Part shown: positions 14,570-21,361 of the stretch, piece by piece
Position numbering within the stretch: the first letter of the stretch is position 1
How the letters are laid out: each line of letters begins with the position of its first letter
NCBI GenBank assembly: GCA_035528375.1
Contig: DATKYS010000010.1
Location: 1-37,851, forward strand
Origin: a bacterium
GTDB taxonomy: Bacteria > RBG-13-66-14
Direction of reading: 5' to 3'
Length of the DNA: 37,851 bases
Program-made: the position numbers and the translations under genes
The notes under the pieces: model-generated
What the model was told of the DNA's origin: nothing
What the model saw: the letters and a program-made list of their open reading frames with translations, nothing else
Databases searched by the model: none

Positions 14570-16021
14570 TCAATAGGCCCGGGCGAAAATCGCCTCCCAG
14601 CGGGCATCTTTACCGCAGACCAGGCACGCGCCGCGCTCCTCGGGCTGATCGAAGGGCAGGAGCCGGATGGTCGCCTTGGTCTTGTCCTTGACCTCGTTCT
14701 CGCAGGCCGCGTCCCCGCACCAGGGGGCGTGGTAGAGGCCGCGCTTTTCCTCCAGGCCGGCGGAGAGCTCGGCCAGCGTGCCCACCCGGAAGGTGAGCCC
14801 CTCGCGGTACGCCAGGGCCTGACGGTAAAGCCCCTCCTGGATCTGGTCCAGGGTCTCCTTCGTCACCCGGGGCAGGTCCGAGACCAGCACCGGCCGCTTC
14901 TCACCCGTGTCCCGCCGGACCAGGGTCACCTGGTCCCCCTCCATGTCCCGGGGGCCCACCTCGAGACGGATCGGCACCCCGCGCAGCTCGTGCTCGGCGA
15001 ATTTCCACCCCGGGCTCTTGTCCGTTTCGTCCAGCTCCACCCGGAAATCGGAGAGTATTTCGGTGACGTAGGAGCAGTAGTGGAGGGTTTCGTCCCGGGT
15101 CTTGTCGAAGAGGATGGGGACCACGACCACCTGGACCGGGGCGATACGGGGCGGCAGGCGCAGGCCGCGCTCGTCGCCGTGGGTCATCACCACGGCGCCC
15201 ACCGAGCGGGTGCTCACCCCCCAGCTCGTCTGCCAGACGTGCTTCTGGGACTCGTCCTCGTCCAGAAAGGTGATGTCGAAAACCTTCGCGAAGTGCTGGC
15301 CCAGGTCGTGGGTCGTCCCGGCCTGCAGGGCGCGACCGTCCTTCATCAGCGCCTCGACGCAGAATGTGTCCCGCGCCCCGGCGAACTTCTCCGACTGCGA
15401 CTTGAGCCCCTTGAGCACCGGTATCGCCAGGTCTTCGGTGTAGAACCGCTCGTAGACCTCCAGCATCTTCAGCGCCTCGTTGATCGCCTCGGCCTCGGTG
15501 CGGTGGCAGGTGTGCCCCTCCTGCCAGAGGAACTCCGTGGTCCGCAGGAAGAGCCGAGTCACCTTTTCCCAGCGCACCACGTTGGCCCACTGGTTGATGA
15601 GAAGCGGCAGGTCGCGGTAGCTCTGGACCCACTTGGAGTAGATGGAGCAGATGATGGCCTCGGAGGTGGGGCGGATGGCGACTCTCTCCTCGAGCTCCTT
15701 GTCGCCGCCGTGGGTCACCCAGGCCACCTCGGGGGCGAAGCCCTCCACGTGCTCGGCCTCCTTCGCCAGGAGGCTCTCCGGGATGAACAGGGGGAAGTAG
15801 GCGTTGACGTGGCCCGTGGCCTTGATCCGGGCGTCCAGGTAGTCCCGCATGTTCTCCCACAGGGCGTACCCGTAGGGGCGGATGACCATGCAGCCCTTGA
15901 GGATGGTGTAGTCGGCCAGCTTGGCCTGACGGACCACGTCGGTGTACCAGGCCGAGAAGTCCTCGTGGATGTCGCTGATGGCCTCTAGGGAACGCTTTTT
16001 GTCATTACTAGCTTTCGACAT
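14570..16021 (-). CDS. proS: Prolyl-tRNA synthetase, archaeal/eukaryote-type
   Basis: 483 residues. It charges tRNA-Pro. The short form without the editing insertion, and the motifs DFSAWYTDVVRQAKLADYT, GCMVIRPYGYALWENM, RPTSEAIICSIYSKWV, INQWANVVRWE, RTTEFLWQEGHT and TSWGVSTRSVGAVVMTHGD, identify the archaeal/eukaryote-like type rather than the E. coli type. The C-terminal domain has candidate zinc cysteines (GDAACENE and CLVCGKDARWE) and ends in Ala-Tyr, as is usual for this type. A GGAG site precedes the ATG. An AT-rich foreign gene lies directly upstream and coaE 76 bases downstream. Confidence 0.96.
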   Translation of the reverse strand: MSKASNDKKRSLEAISDIHEDFSAWYTDVVRQAKLADYTILKGCMVIRPYGYALWENMRDYLDARIKATGHVNAYFPLFIPESLLAKEAEHVEGFAPEVAWVTHGGDKELEERVAIRPTSEAIICSIYSKWVQSYRDLPLLINQWANVVRWEKVTRLFLRTTEFLWQEGHTCHRTEAEAINEALKMLEVYERFYTEDLAIPVLKGLKSQSEKFAGARDTFCVEALMKDGRALQAGTTHDLGQHFAKVFDITFLDEDESQKHVWQTSWGVSTRSVGAVVMTHGDERGLRLPPRIAPVQVVVVPILFDKTRDETLHYCSYVTEILSDFRVELDETDKSPGWKFAEHELRGVPIRLEVGPRDMEGDQVTLVRRDTGEKRPVLVSDLPRVTKETLDQIQEGLYRQALAYREGLTFRVGTLAELSAGLEEKRGLYHAPWCGDAACENEVKDKTKATIRLLPFDQPEERGACLVCGKDARWEAIFARAY

Positions 16022-16040
16022 GCAACTCCAAAAATGGATA

Positions 16041-16934
16041 TTAGGCGTTGTTCAAACTATTTCGTAATTCATTTATCTTCTTCTTAACACCTATTTTGTT
16101 ATTTAACGAGACGGCTTTCTCGTAGTATTGTATTGCTTTTTCAGCATTTAGGTATTCGAAGCAATCACCTAATAATTTATAAAAAATCGCAGTTCCCTTT
16201 TCATCGACTTTAACATACTTAATATTTTGTAGTAATTTTTCTTCAAATATTCCAACTGATTCTAAAGTCGGTGTAACTTTCTCATTCTTAAAAAACTTCT
16301 TCAAAACCCAAGGATTATACAATACGGGGAAATCTAACTCCCATTTAAAAACATTAATAACTTCAATCTTATCAATGCACACAGTCACACTACCACGTCT
16401 ACTATATAACCTCACTTTGTCTTTACATAAATCATCTGCTATATAACTAATTGTTGGTTTCATCCACTCGACCTTCCTCATATCAACATTAAAAAGAATC
16501 GCTTTACTTGTATCATATGAATCACCACCCGCAGTTATACTAAGGGCATACTTACCATCACTTGATATGTAGCTTTCTAAGAGATTGCATGCAGTTTTAA
16601 ATTCAATTATTATATTACCACCTGAATCTAAAATATATACAACACCTTCCCTTTTAGTATAACCAAATAGCCAATCATGAACAATAACAATTCCATTATT
16701 CGAAACGTTAGCATCATTGGGTCTCTCAATTTCCTTAATGAATAGTATTTTACCATTATGCGCCAACAAAATTCTCCCATTTCCGAAATCACGTGCTCCT
16801 CCAATCGATATCTTATCAGAATTAAAACCGTCCATAGTTGCAACTAAATATTGTTTATCTACTGATACTTGATACCTGCCAATGAAATCAATTTCATCAA
16901 TTATTAGCATATCATCAATGAACTTAACTCCCAT
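16041..16934 (-). CDS. AT-rich orphan: beta-propeller-like protein with C-terminal TPR
   Basis: 297 residues with no signal peptide. Base composition drops to roughly one third GC, against about two thirds in every neighbour, and codons are A/T-ending (AAA, ATA, TTA), so it is almost certainly transferred. Residues ~10-190 contain strand-rich repeats of propeller style (NGRILLAHNGKILFIKE, GVVYILDSGGNIIIEF, SSDGKYALSITAGGDS, AILFNVD). Residues ~245-285 look like a TPR pair (FYKLLGDCFEYLNAEKAIQY then YEKAVSLNN). The ATG is two bases after the ftsB stop, with the site AAGGAGAA inside the ftsB end. I do not recognise a specific family; no transposase or terminal repeat is near. Confidence 0.8.
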   Translation of the reverse strand: MGVKFIDDMLIIDEIDFIGRYQVSVDKQYLVATMDGFNSDKISIGGARDFGNGRILLAHNGKILFIKEIERPNDANVSNNGIVIVHDWLFGYTKREGVVYILDSGGNIIIEFKTACNLLESYISSDGKYALSITAGGDSYDTSKAILFNVDMRKVEWMKPTISYIADDLCKDKVRLYSRRGSVTVCIDKIEVINVFKWELDFPVLYNPWVLKKFFKNEKVTPTLESVGIFEEKLLQNIKYVKVDEKGTAIFYKLLGDCFEYLNAEKAIQYYEKAVSLNNKIGVKKKINELRNSLNNA

Positions 16935-16936
16935 TT

Positions 16937-17278
16937 CTATTCTCCTTCGCCGGTCTTGTCTATTATGACGTAGACGCGCTCGCCCTCGGCGGCCAGCCCC
17001 AACCGCTCCCGTACGAGCTTCTCCAGGAACGCGTCGTCCGCCCCGAGCTTATCCAAGAGCTCCCGGTAGTGCCCAGCCGTCTCCAGGGCCTCGTTGTACC
17101 GCTGGTGAAGCTGTTCTTTCTCCTCCTCGAGCTCCCCCAGTCGGAAGAGGCTGGCATGGGAACCCAAGAGGAAATACGCCAGGAGCGCCGCGGCTATGAT
17201 GGCCAGCAGCCACCAGCGCCGCCGGAGCCAGGGCCGGCCGTCGGCGCGGCGATGGGTCTTTTCCAGCCGGGAAGTCAT
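16937..17278 (-). CDS. ftsB: FtsB/DivIC-type septum formation protein
   Basis: 113 residues from ATG 17278. FtsB/DivIC proteins are single-pass septal proteins that bridge FtsL and FtsQ in the divisome. The layout fits: a basic cytoplasmic tail (RRADGRPWLRRR), a membrane segment at about 23-42 (WWLLAIIAAALLAYFLLG), a coiled coil rich in Glu/Leu (LGELEEEKEQLHQRYNEALE) and the end motif FLEKLVRERLGLAAEGERVYVI, close to the 'EKLAREELGLVxPGExVYVF' consensus of DivIC. It has an extended -10 promoter just upstream, giving a very short leader. Confidence 0.87.
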   Translation of the reverse strand: MTSRLEKTHRRADGRPWLRRRWWLLAIIAAALLAYFLLGSHASLFRLGELEEEKEQLHQRYNEALETAGHYRELLDKLGADDAFLEKLVRERLGLAAEGERVYVIIDKTGEGE

Positions 17279-17295
17279 GGCGAGCGTCAACCCCC

Positions 17296-17304
17296 ATTAT
17301 ACCA
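17296..17304 (-). promoter_or_regulatory. Extended -10 promoter for ftsB
   Basis: TGGTATAAT on the minus strand (-10 at 17296-17301). The predicted transcript start is only about 11 bases before the ATG at 17278. It is back to back with the plus-strand element at 17331-17339. Confidence 0.55.
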
Positions 17305-17330
17305 CAATCCGGCGCGGGGGGCCCCACCTG

Positions 17331-17339
17331 TGGTAGACT
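17331..17339 (+). promoter_or_regulatory. Extended -10 promoter for the gene at 17368
   Basis: TGGTAGACT on the plus strand, 28 bases before the ATG, with no clear -35. It forms a divergent pair with the ftsB element. Confidence 0.45.
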
Positions 17340-17367
17340 GGTTTGCGCGCGAGTCAGGGGAGGCAGA

Positions 17368-18009
17368 ATGGAAACCGTTTTCGTCGCGGTGGACCCGGAG
17401 TTCGTCGGGCGCCAGTTGAAAATCGAGAACGACCCCCTGGGGCGGATCGCCCGCCGGCTGCCCGGGATAAAGCTCGCCTTCATCCGCAGCGCGGCCCTCG
17501 CCGAGCACCTGGCGACGCTGAACGAGCCCGCCGCCCTGGCGTACTACCGGAGCCGGACCGGGGAGGTCCGCCCGGCCCGGGTGAACCCCGACGACTTTCC
17601 GGACCGTCTCTCGGCGATGCTGGCCGGGACCGCCGCGGCCGCCGGAGCGCCCTTCGTCCTCACCGACAACCAGGAGCTGACCCACCTGCCGTACCACGGC
17701 GGGCGGTTCGTGGACGAGTGGGACCTCGCGGACGCCCTCGGCGCGGGCGAAGCCGTCGAGCCGCTCGTGGCGGGGCAGAAAACCGAGTCCGTGTACAAGT
17801 GCGCCGACGAGATCCAGTGTAACATGCTGGTCAGCCTCCTGGAGAGCGAGGCCATCCCCTGCCTGGTCAAGAGCCAGGAGGTGACGTCCCTGGACGGGCT
17901 GTTGGCCACGGGGGCCGGATTCTGGGCCGACCTCCACGTCTTCGCCGGGGACGCCGATCGGGCCAGGCGGCTCATCGGGGAGTTCCTCGCCGCCGGGACG
18001 GAGGAATGA
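17368..18009 (+). CDS. DUF2007-domain protein with PIN-like N-terminal region
   Basis: 213 residues. The C-terminal ~70 residues (from ESVYKCADEIQCNMLVSLLESEAIPCLV to FAGDADRARRLIGEFL) fit DUF2007, a small fold proposed to be a signal-transducing module. The N-terminal ~125 residues are a separate alpha/beta domain beginning METVFVAVDPEF and ending in FVLTDNQELTHL...FVDEWDLADAL. The early Asp, the late 'vlTdnqeL' strand and the closing strand-helix are PIN-like, but this is weak. GGGGAGGC precedes the ATG. A bidirectional terminator follows, so it is monocistronic. Confidence 0.7.
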   Translation: METVFVAVDPEFVGRQLKIENDPLGRIARRLPGIKLAFIRSAALAEHLATLNEPAALAYYRSRTGEVRPARVNPDDFPDRLSAMLAGTAAAAGAPFVLTDNQELTHLPYHGGRFVDEWDLADALGAGEAVEPLVAGQKTESVYKCADEIQCNMLVSLLESEAIPCLVKSQEVTSLDGLLATGAGFWADLHVFAGDADRARRLIGEFLAAGTEE

Positions 18010-18037
18010 GGGAACCGGGTCCTTTAAAAAATGCGAC

Positions 18038-18060
18038 ACCGTCCCCCGGGACGGTTTTTT
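18038..18060 (+). terminator. Terminator between convergent genes (probably bidirectional)
   Basis: ACCGTCCC (18038-18045) and GGGACGGT (18048-18055) form a perfect 8-base stem followed by T on the plus strand. On the minus strand the hairpin is followed a few bases later by GCATTTTTTAAA, so it could also end the convergent gene that stops at 18081. Confidence 0.85.
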
Positions 18061-18080
18061 CGAGGATGACCCGCGTCCGC

Positions 18081-19400
18081 CTACCGTCCGCCCTCCTCCG
18101 GGCTCTCGCCGGCGAGCCCCTGGAGGCCGGTGGTGAACTCGCTCGCGCCGGCGGAGAAGCTCCCCTCCCCCTCCTCGGGAGGGCCGAAATCCTTCAGGTA
18201 CGGAATGCGCCAGTTCTCGGTGTAGCAGCCGTTGGCGCGGAGCAGGTCCCCCAGGCTGCACACGAAGCTGCCGTTTATGGCCGCGTAGGCGCGGTAGGCG
18301 GGGTTGGCGAAGCCGTCGCCCTCGTAGGGGACTATCTGCACCGTCCGGGCCCGGCTCAGGCGCACCTTGCCCGTGCAGAAGTTGATCACCGAGTAGTAGT
18401 CTATGCCGGTGCCGCAGAAGCGGCTGAAGAGGTAGAGGTTGTAGCGCTCGCCCAAAACGCGGGCGCACTCCCGGGTCAACAGGCGCTTGCCCCAGTACGG
18501 GGCGCTCCCCTCGGCGTCGGCCACCGCCTGGTCCACGTCGGCGCAGACGGCGGAGTAGTTCACGAACCAGGCCACCACCTCGAGGTCGGCCTCGATCACC
18601 TCGTCCACGATTCGGCGCTGGAGCTCCGCGGCCCGGACGGGATCGAGCTCCCGCAACAGCGCCAGGTAGTAGGTGGCGTAGTAGAGGTCGAAGACGGCGC
18701 TGGAGCTGTACTCCTCCGCCTGCTCGTACCGGCTGGCGGCCCGCTCCTGCTCCTTCTTCCAGCGCTCGTAGCCCTTCTGGTACGCCTCCCGTTCCTCGGG
18801 GGTCAACCGGGCCAGCTCCGCCTCCGAGAGAACCCGGAACTCCTCCTCGGGGAGCCGCTCCACGTCGAGGCTGGCGACGTCGCCGGAGCGCACGGTGCGG
18901 CGCAGGTCGGGCACCTCGCGCAGGCTGTCGAAGTGGAAGGAATCGTGGGGGTGCTCCGGGGGCGGGGCGTCGGGGTCGTCGGAGGGCTCGGGCGCCTCCG
19001 GCGGCTCGAAGTACTCCAGGGCCCGCCTGTTGATGATCATCTCCTCCACCGCCCGGTAGACGGCCCCGGCCACCGCGGAGGGCTCCGACGCGTAACGCAG
19101 GGTGACGTCCTTTAAAATTTCATAGGCCTGCTTGTGCAGCCCGGAAAGGTACTTGGCCACCGCCAACCGGATGCGCACCAGGTCCTGATCCTCTCCGGAG
19201 TAGCGGCCCAGGAGCCCCTCGAAGGCCCCGGCCGCTTCGGCGTACCGGCCCGCCTCGAGCAGGTCCTCGGCGGAATCGAGCCCCGCCACGGTCGGAGCCC
19301 CCCCTCCACCGGGAGAGGTCCCCGCCGCGACCTCCTGGGCGCCGGCGGCATTGCCGACGGCGAAGGCGAGGACGGCCGCTGGAATCAGTTTGAACCACAT
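18081..19400 (-). CDS. Exported protein with TPR-like N-terminal part
   Basis: 439 residues from ATG 19400. The signal peptide (MWFKLIPAAVLAFAVGNAAGAQE) is cleaved near Ala21. After a Gly/Pro linker, residues ~40-110 have TPR-like helices (AEDLLEAGRYAEAAGAFEGL, AKYLSGLHKQAYEILKDV). A charged coiled-coil segment follows (EERE-AYQKGYERWKKEQERA), then a Tyr- and Cys-containing globular C-terminal half (LYLFSRFCGTGIDYYSVINF, AAINGSFVCSLGDLLRANGC) that I do not recognise. A start at GTG 19424 would overlap the -10 box and is unlikely. It is probably periplasmic; function unknown. Confidence 0.75.
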   Translation of the reverse strand: MWFKLIPAAVLAFAVGNAAGAQEVAAGTSPGGGGAPTVAGLDSAEDLLEAGRYAEAAGAFEGLLGRYSGEDQDLVRIRLAVAKYLSGLHKQAYEILKDVTLRYASEPSAVAGAVYRAVEEMIINRRALEYFEPPEAPEPSDDPDAPPPEHPHDSFHFDSLREVPDLRRTVRSGDVASLDVERLPEEEFRVLSEAELARLTPEEREAYQKGYERWKKEQERAASRYEQAEEYSSSAVFDLYYATYYLALLRELDPVRAAELQRRIVDEVIEADLEVVAWFVNYSAVCADVDQAVADAEGSAPYWGKRLLTRECARVLGERYNLYLFSRFCGTGIDYYSVINFCTGKVRLSRARTVQIVPYEGDGFANPAYRAYAAINGSFVCSLGDLLRANGCYTENWRIPYLKDFGPPEEGEGSFSAGASEFTTGLQGLAGESPEEGGR

Positions 19401-19410
19401 CGGTTCCCCA

Positions 19411-19438
19411 ATTATAGCCCACACGAGGGTGATGACAA
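19411..19438 (-). promoter_or_regulatory. Promoter of the exported TPR-like protein, almost leaderless
   Basis: On the minus strand, TTGTCA (19433-19438), a 16-base spacer and perfect TATAAT (19411-19416). The -10 ends 10 bases before the ATG, so the predicted leader is only a few bases. Confidence 0.65.
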
Positions 19439-19490
19439 GGGGCGGTTCGGACCGCCCCTCCGACTCCGGGAAGAGCCCCCGTCCCGTCGC

Positions 19491-19676
19491 TTAACGCCTG
19501 CCGGCGAGCAGGTTGCCGACTAAGTATCCCAGGGGAATGGTCGCGATGGAGAGGGAGGCCGCCGTGATGAGCCACTCCGCCCCGATGAAGATCGCCGCGA
19601 AAAAGAGGACGAACCAGACCGCCCCGAGGACGATCCCACCCAGGCAACCGGAATCCTTAAAGTCCCCCGACGCCAT
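19491..19676 (-). CDS. Small two-TM membrane peptide coupled to the MATE gene
   Basis: 61 residues. Two hydrophobic helices (about 13-31, LGGIVLGAVWFVLFFAAIF; about 36-57, LITAASLSIATIPLGYLVGN) end in a basic tail LAGRR. Its ATG is one base beyond the MATE stop (TAGGATG), so translation is probably coupled. There is no recognisable family. It could be an accessory subunit of the transporter or a generic small membrane protein. The close spacing and clean two-helix pattern favour a real gene. Confidence 0.55.
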   Translation of the reverse strand: MASGDFKDSGCLGGIVLGAVWFVLFFAAIFIGAEWLITAASLSIATIPLGYLVGNLLAGRR

Positions 19677-19677
19677 C

Positions 19678-21222
19678 CTACACCTTCTTGGTCATCCAGC
19701 GCCCGCGGCGGAACCAGAGCGCCACGAAGATCCCCTCGAATATCTGGCTCAGCATCACCGCCGCCCAGACGGCGAAGTCGTGGAAATGGAAGACATGAAT
19801 CATGAGGAGGGCGACGGGCACCTTGACCGCCCAGTTGGCCAGAATCGCGCCCCACATGGGCGGGGCGGTGTCCCCGGCCCCCCGGAACCCACCTCCGAAG
19901 GTCCAGGCCAGGGAACCGAAGATGCCGCCCAGGCCGATGAATATCAAATAGTGGTAGGCCATGTCCAGCACGCGCCGGTTGGCCAGCGCGTCCAGGACGG
20001 GTCGGGTCAGCTTGAAGCCGCCGGCCTTGAGGAGCCCGACCACCCGCCAGGGGAGGCCGGAGCCGTTCGCCCTGACGAATGCGACCAGCCGTTGCGCCGC
20101 CGCGGCCACCGGCACCGGCGTCGAGTCGCTCTGGAGGAACACCTGCGCCAGGTCCCGCCCGAAGACGATGTAAACCGTGGCCAGGAAGCAGCCGATCATC
20201 AAGCCGAAGATCGCCGCCTTCTGGGCCGCCTCCCTGGCCCTCAGCGGCTCGCCGCGACCGAGGAACTGGCCGACGAGCGGGGCCGGCGCCGCCATCAGCC
20301 CGTTGGACAAAAATTGCCCGAAGATGAGCGTGGACATCCCGATGGTGAAGGCGGTGGCCACCAGGTTCACCACCCGCCCGTCGGGGAGGTACGTCTTTAG
20401 GCTCGACGCCAGGGCGATCATGATGACGCCGGTGAGGGGCCGGGTGATGGCCTGGCCCATGGCGGGCAGGCCGATCTTGAAGAAACGCTTCTGCTCGCGC
20501 CAGGCCGGTGGGTGGCGGAAGAAACCCTTGAGCGAGACGTTGGACCAGTGGAAGCGGTAAGCGACCAGGATGATGCCCAGACCGACGAAGGAGGAGATGC
20601 TGGAGGCCAGGGCCGCGCCGTTCACGCCCAGCCGGGGGAAGCCCCAGTGGCCGAAGATCAACAGCCAGTTCAAAAAGACGTTGAGGACGTTCACCGCGGC
20701 GAAGGCGTACATACCGGTGCGCGTGTCCCCGGAGCCGACGAAGACCGAGTGGACGGTGAAGGCGCAGACCAGGGCGCCGAAGCCGGGGGCGAAGATGCGC
20801 AGGTAGTCCACCCCGACGGCGTACTGCTCCGGCGTGGGACCGTAGAGGCGCAGCAGGACGGGGGCCAGAATTTCCATCACCACCACGAGGAAGATAGCGA
20901 TACTGCAGCCGATCCAGAGACCACGGTGACCGGAAACATCGGCCTCCTCGAGCTCGCCGGCCCCCCAGTGGCGAGCCACGATGGCCACCACCCCCGCCGT
21001 CACCAGCTCCACCAGGGCGAAGCCGAGCCAGATGAGGCTCCCGGTGAAGCCCACGGCGGTCACCGGGTCGCGCCCCAGCATCCCGATGAACATCCGGTCC
21101 ACGATGTGGGCGAAGTTCATCAGGATGCTGGCCATCGCCGCCGGCCATGCCAGTTGCCAGATGTTGTGGTAAATGCCGCGGTTGTCCAGGTCGAGCTTGG
21201 ACAGGGGTCCCCCTTGGGACAA
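19678..21222 (-). CDS. MATE-family multidrug/cation efflux transporter
   Basis: 514 residues, about 12 membrane helices, inner membrane. MATE proteins export drugs or metabolites in exchange for Na+ or H+. The N-terminal half has WQLAWPAAMASILMNFAHIVDRMFIGMLG, GFTGSLIWLGFALVELVTAG and SGDTRTGMYAFAAVNVLNVFLNWLLIFGH; the repeat in the second half has FRGAGDTAPPMWGAILANWAVKVPVAL. It is ~50 residues longer than NorM because of an extra loop (about 365-410, RANGSGLPWRVVGLLKAGGF) in the second half. TTG 21222 is the only plausible start and has no good ribosome binding site; a -10 element about 10 bases upstream hints at a leaderless message. Confidence 0.9.
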   Translation of the reverse strand: MSQGGPLSKLDLDNRGIYHNIWQLAWPAAMASILMNFAHIVDRMFIGMLGRDPVTAVGFTGSLIWLGFALVELVTAGVVAIVARHWGAGELEEADVSGHRGLWIGCSIAIFLVVVMEILAPVLLRLYGPTPEQYAVGVDYLRIFAPGFGALVCAFTVHSVFVGSGDTRTGMYAFAAVNVLNVFLNWLLIFGHWGFPRLGVNGAALASSISSFVGLGIILVAYRFHWSNVSLKGFFRHPPAWREQKRFFKIGLPAMGQAITRPLTGVIMIALASSLKTYLPDGRVVNLVATAFTIGMSTLIFGQFLSNGLMAAPAPLVGQFLGRGEPLRAREAAQKAAIFGLMIGCFLATVYIVFGRDLAQVFLQSDSTPVPVAAAAQRLVAFVRANGSGLPWRVVGLLKAGGFKLTRPVLDALANRRVLDMAYHYLIFIGLGGIFGSLAWTFGGGFRGAGDTAPPMWGAILANWAVKVPVALLMIHVFHFHDFAVWAAVMLSQIFEGIFVALWFRRGRWMTKKV

Positions 21223-21231
21223 AGACGCACA

Positions 21232-21240
21232 ATGGTAACA
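21232..21240 (-). promoter_or_regulatory. Possible extended -10 for the MATE gene
   Basis: TGTTACCAT on the minus strand ends 10 bases before the TTG start. No -35 was recognised. If used, the transcript would begin within a few bases of the start codon. Confidence 0.35.
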
Positions 21241-21320
21241 TGCCGGGTAAGGCCTCGTCTCGGAGCCCGAGTTATGCCCCGCCGAACCGAGCGAAGCGGG
21301 TTATGCCCCGGCAAATCGTG

Positions 21321-21326
21321 TATACT
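21321..21326 (+). promoter_or_regulatory. Possible -10 box for the S9 peptidase gene
   Basis: TATACT preceded directly by GTG, 36 bases before the ATG at 21362. No -35 is evident. The 11-base string GTTATGCCCCG occurs twice just upstream (about 21271 and 21300). Confidence 0.35.
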
Positions 21327-21361
21327 AACGACCGTACACCGTTTTTTTGAAAGGAAGCGCG

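Noticed and set aside
14324-15988. 554-codon open frame antisense to proS
   Set aside because: Same GC-driven shadow; the minus strand encodes a complete prolyl-tRNA synthetase.
16022-16940. Insertion sequence in the ftsB-proS interval
   Set aside because: The AT-rich gene has no transposase features and I found no terminal inverted repeats or target duplication at its borders.
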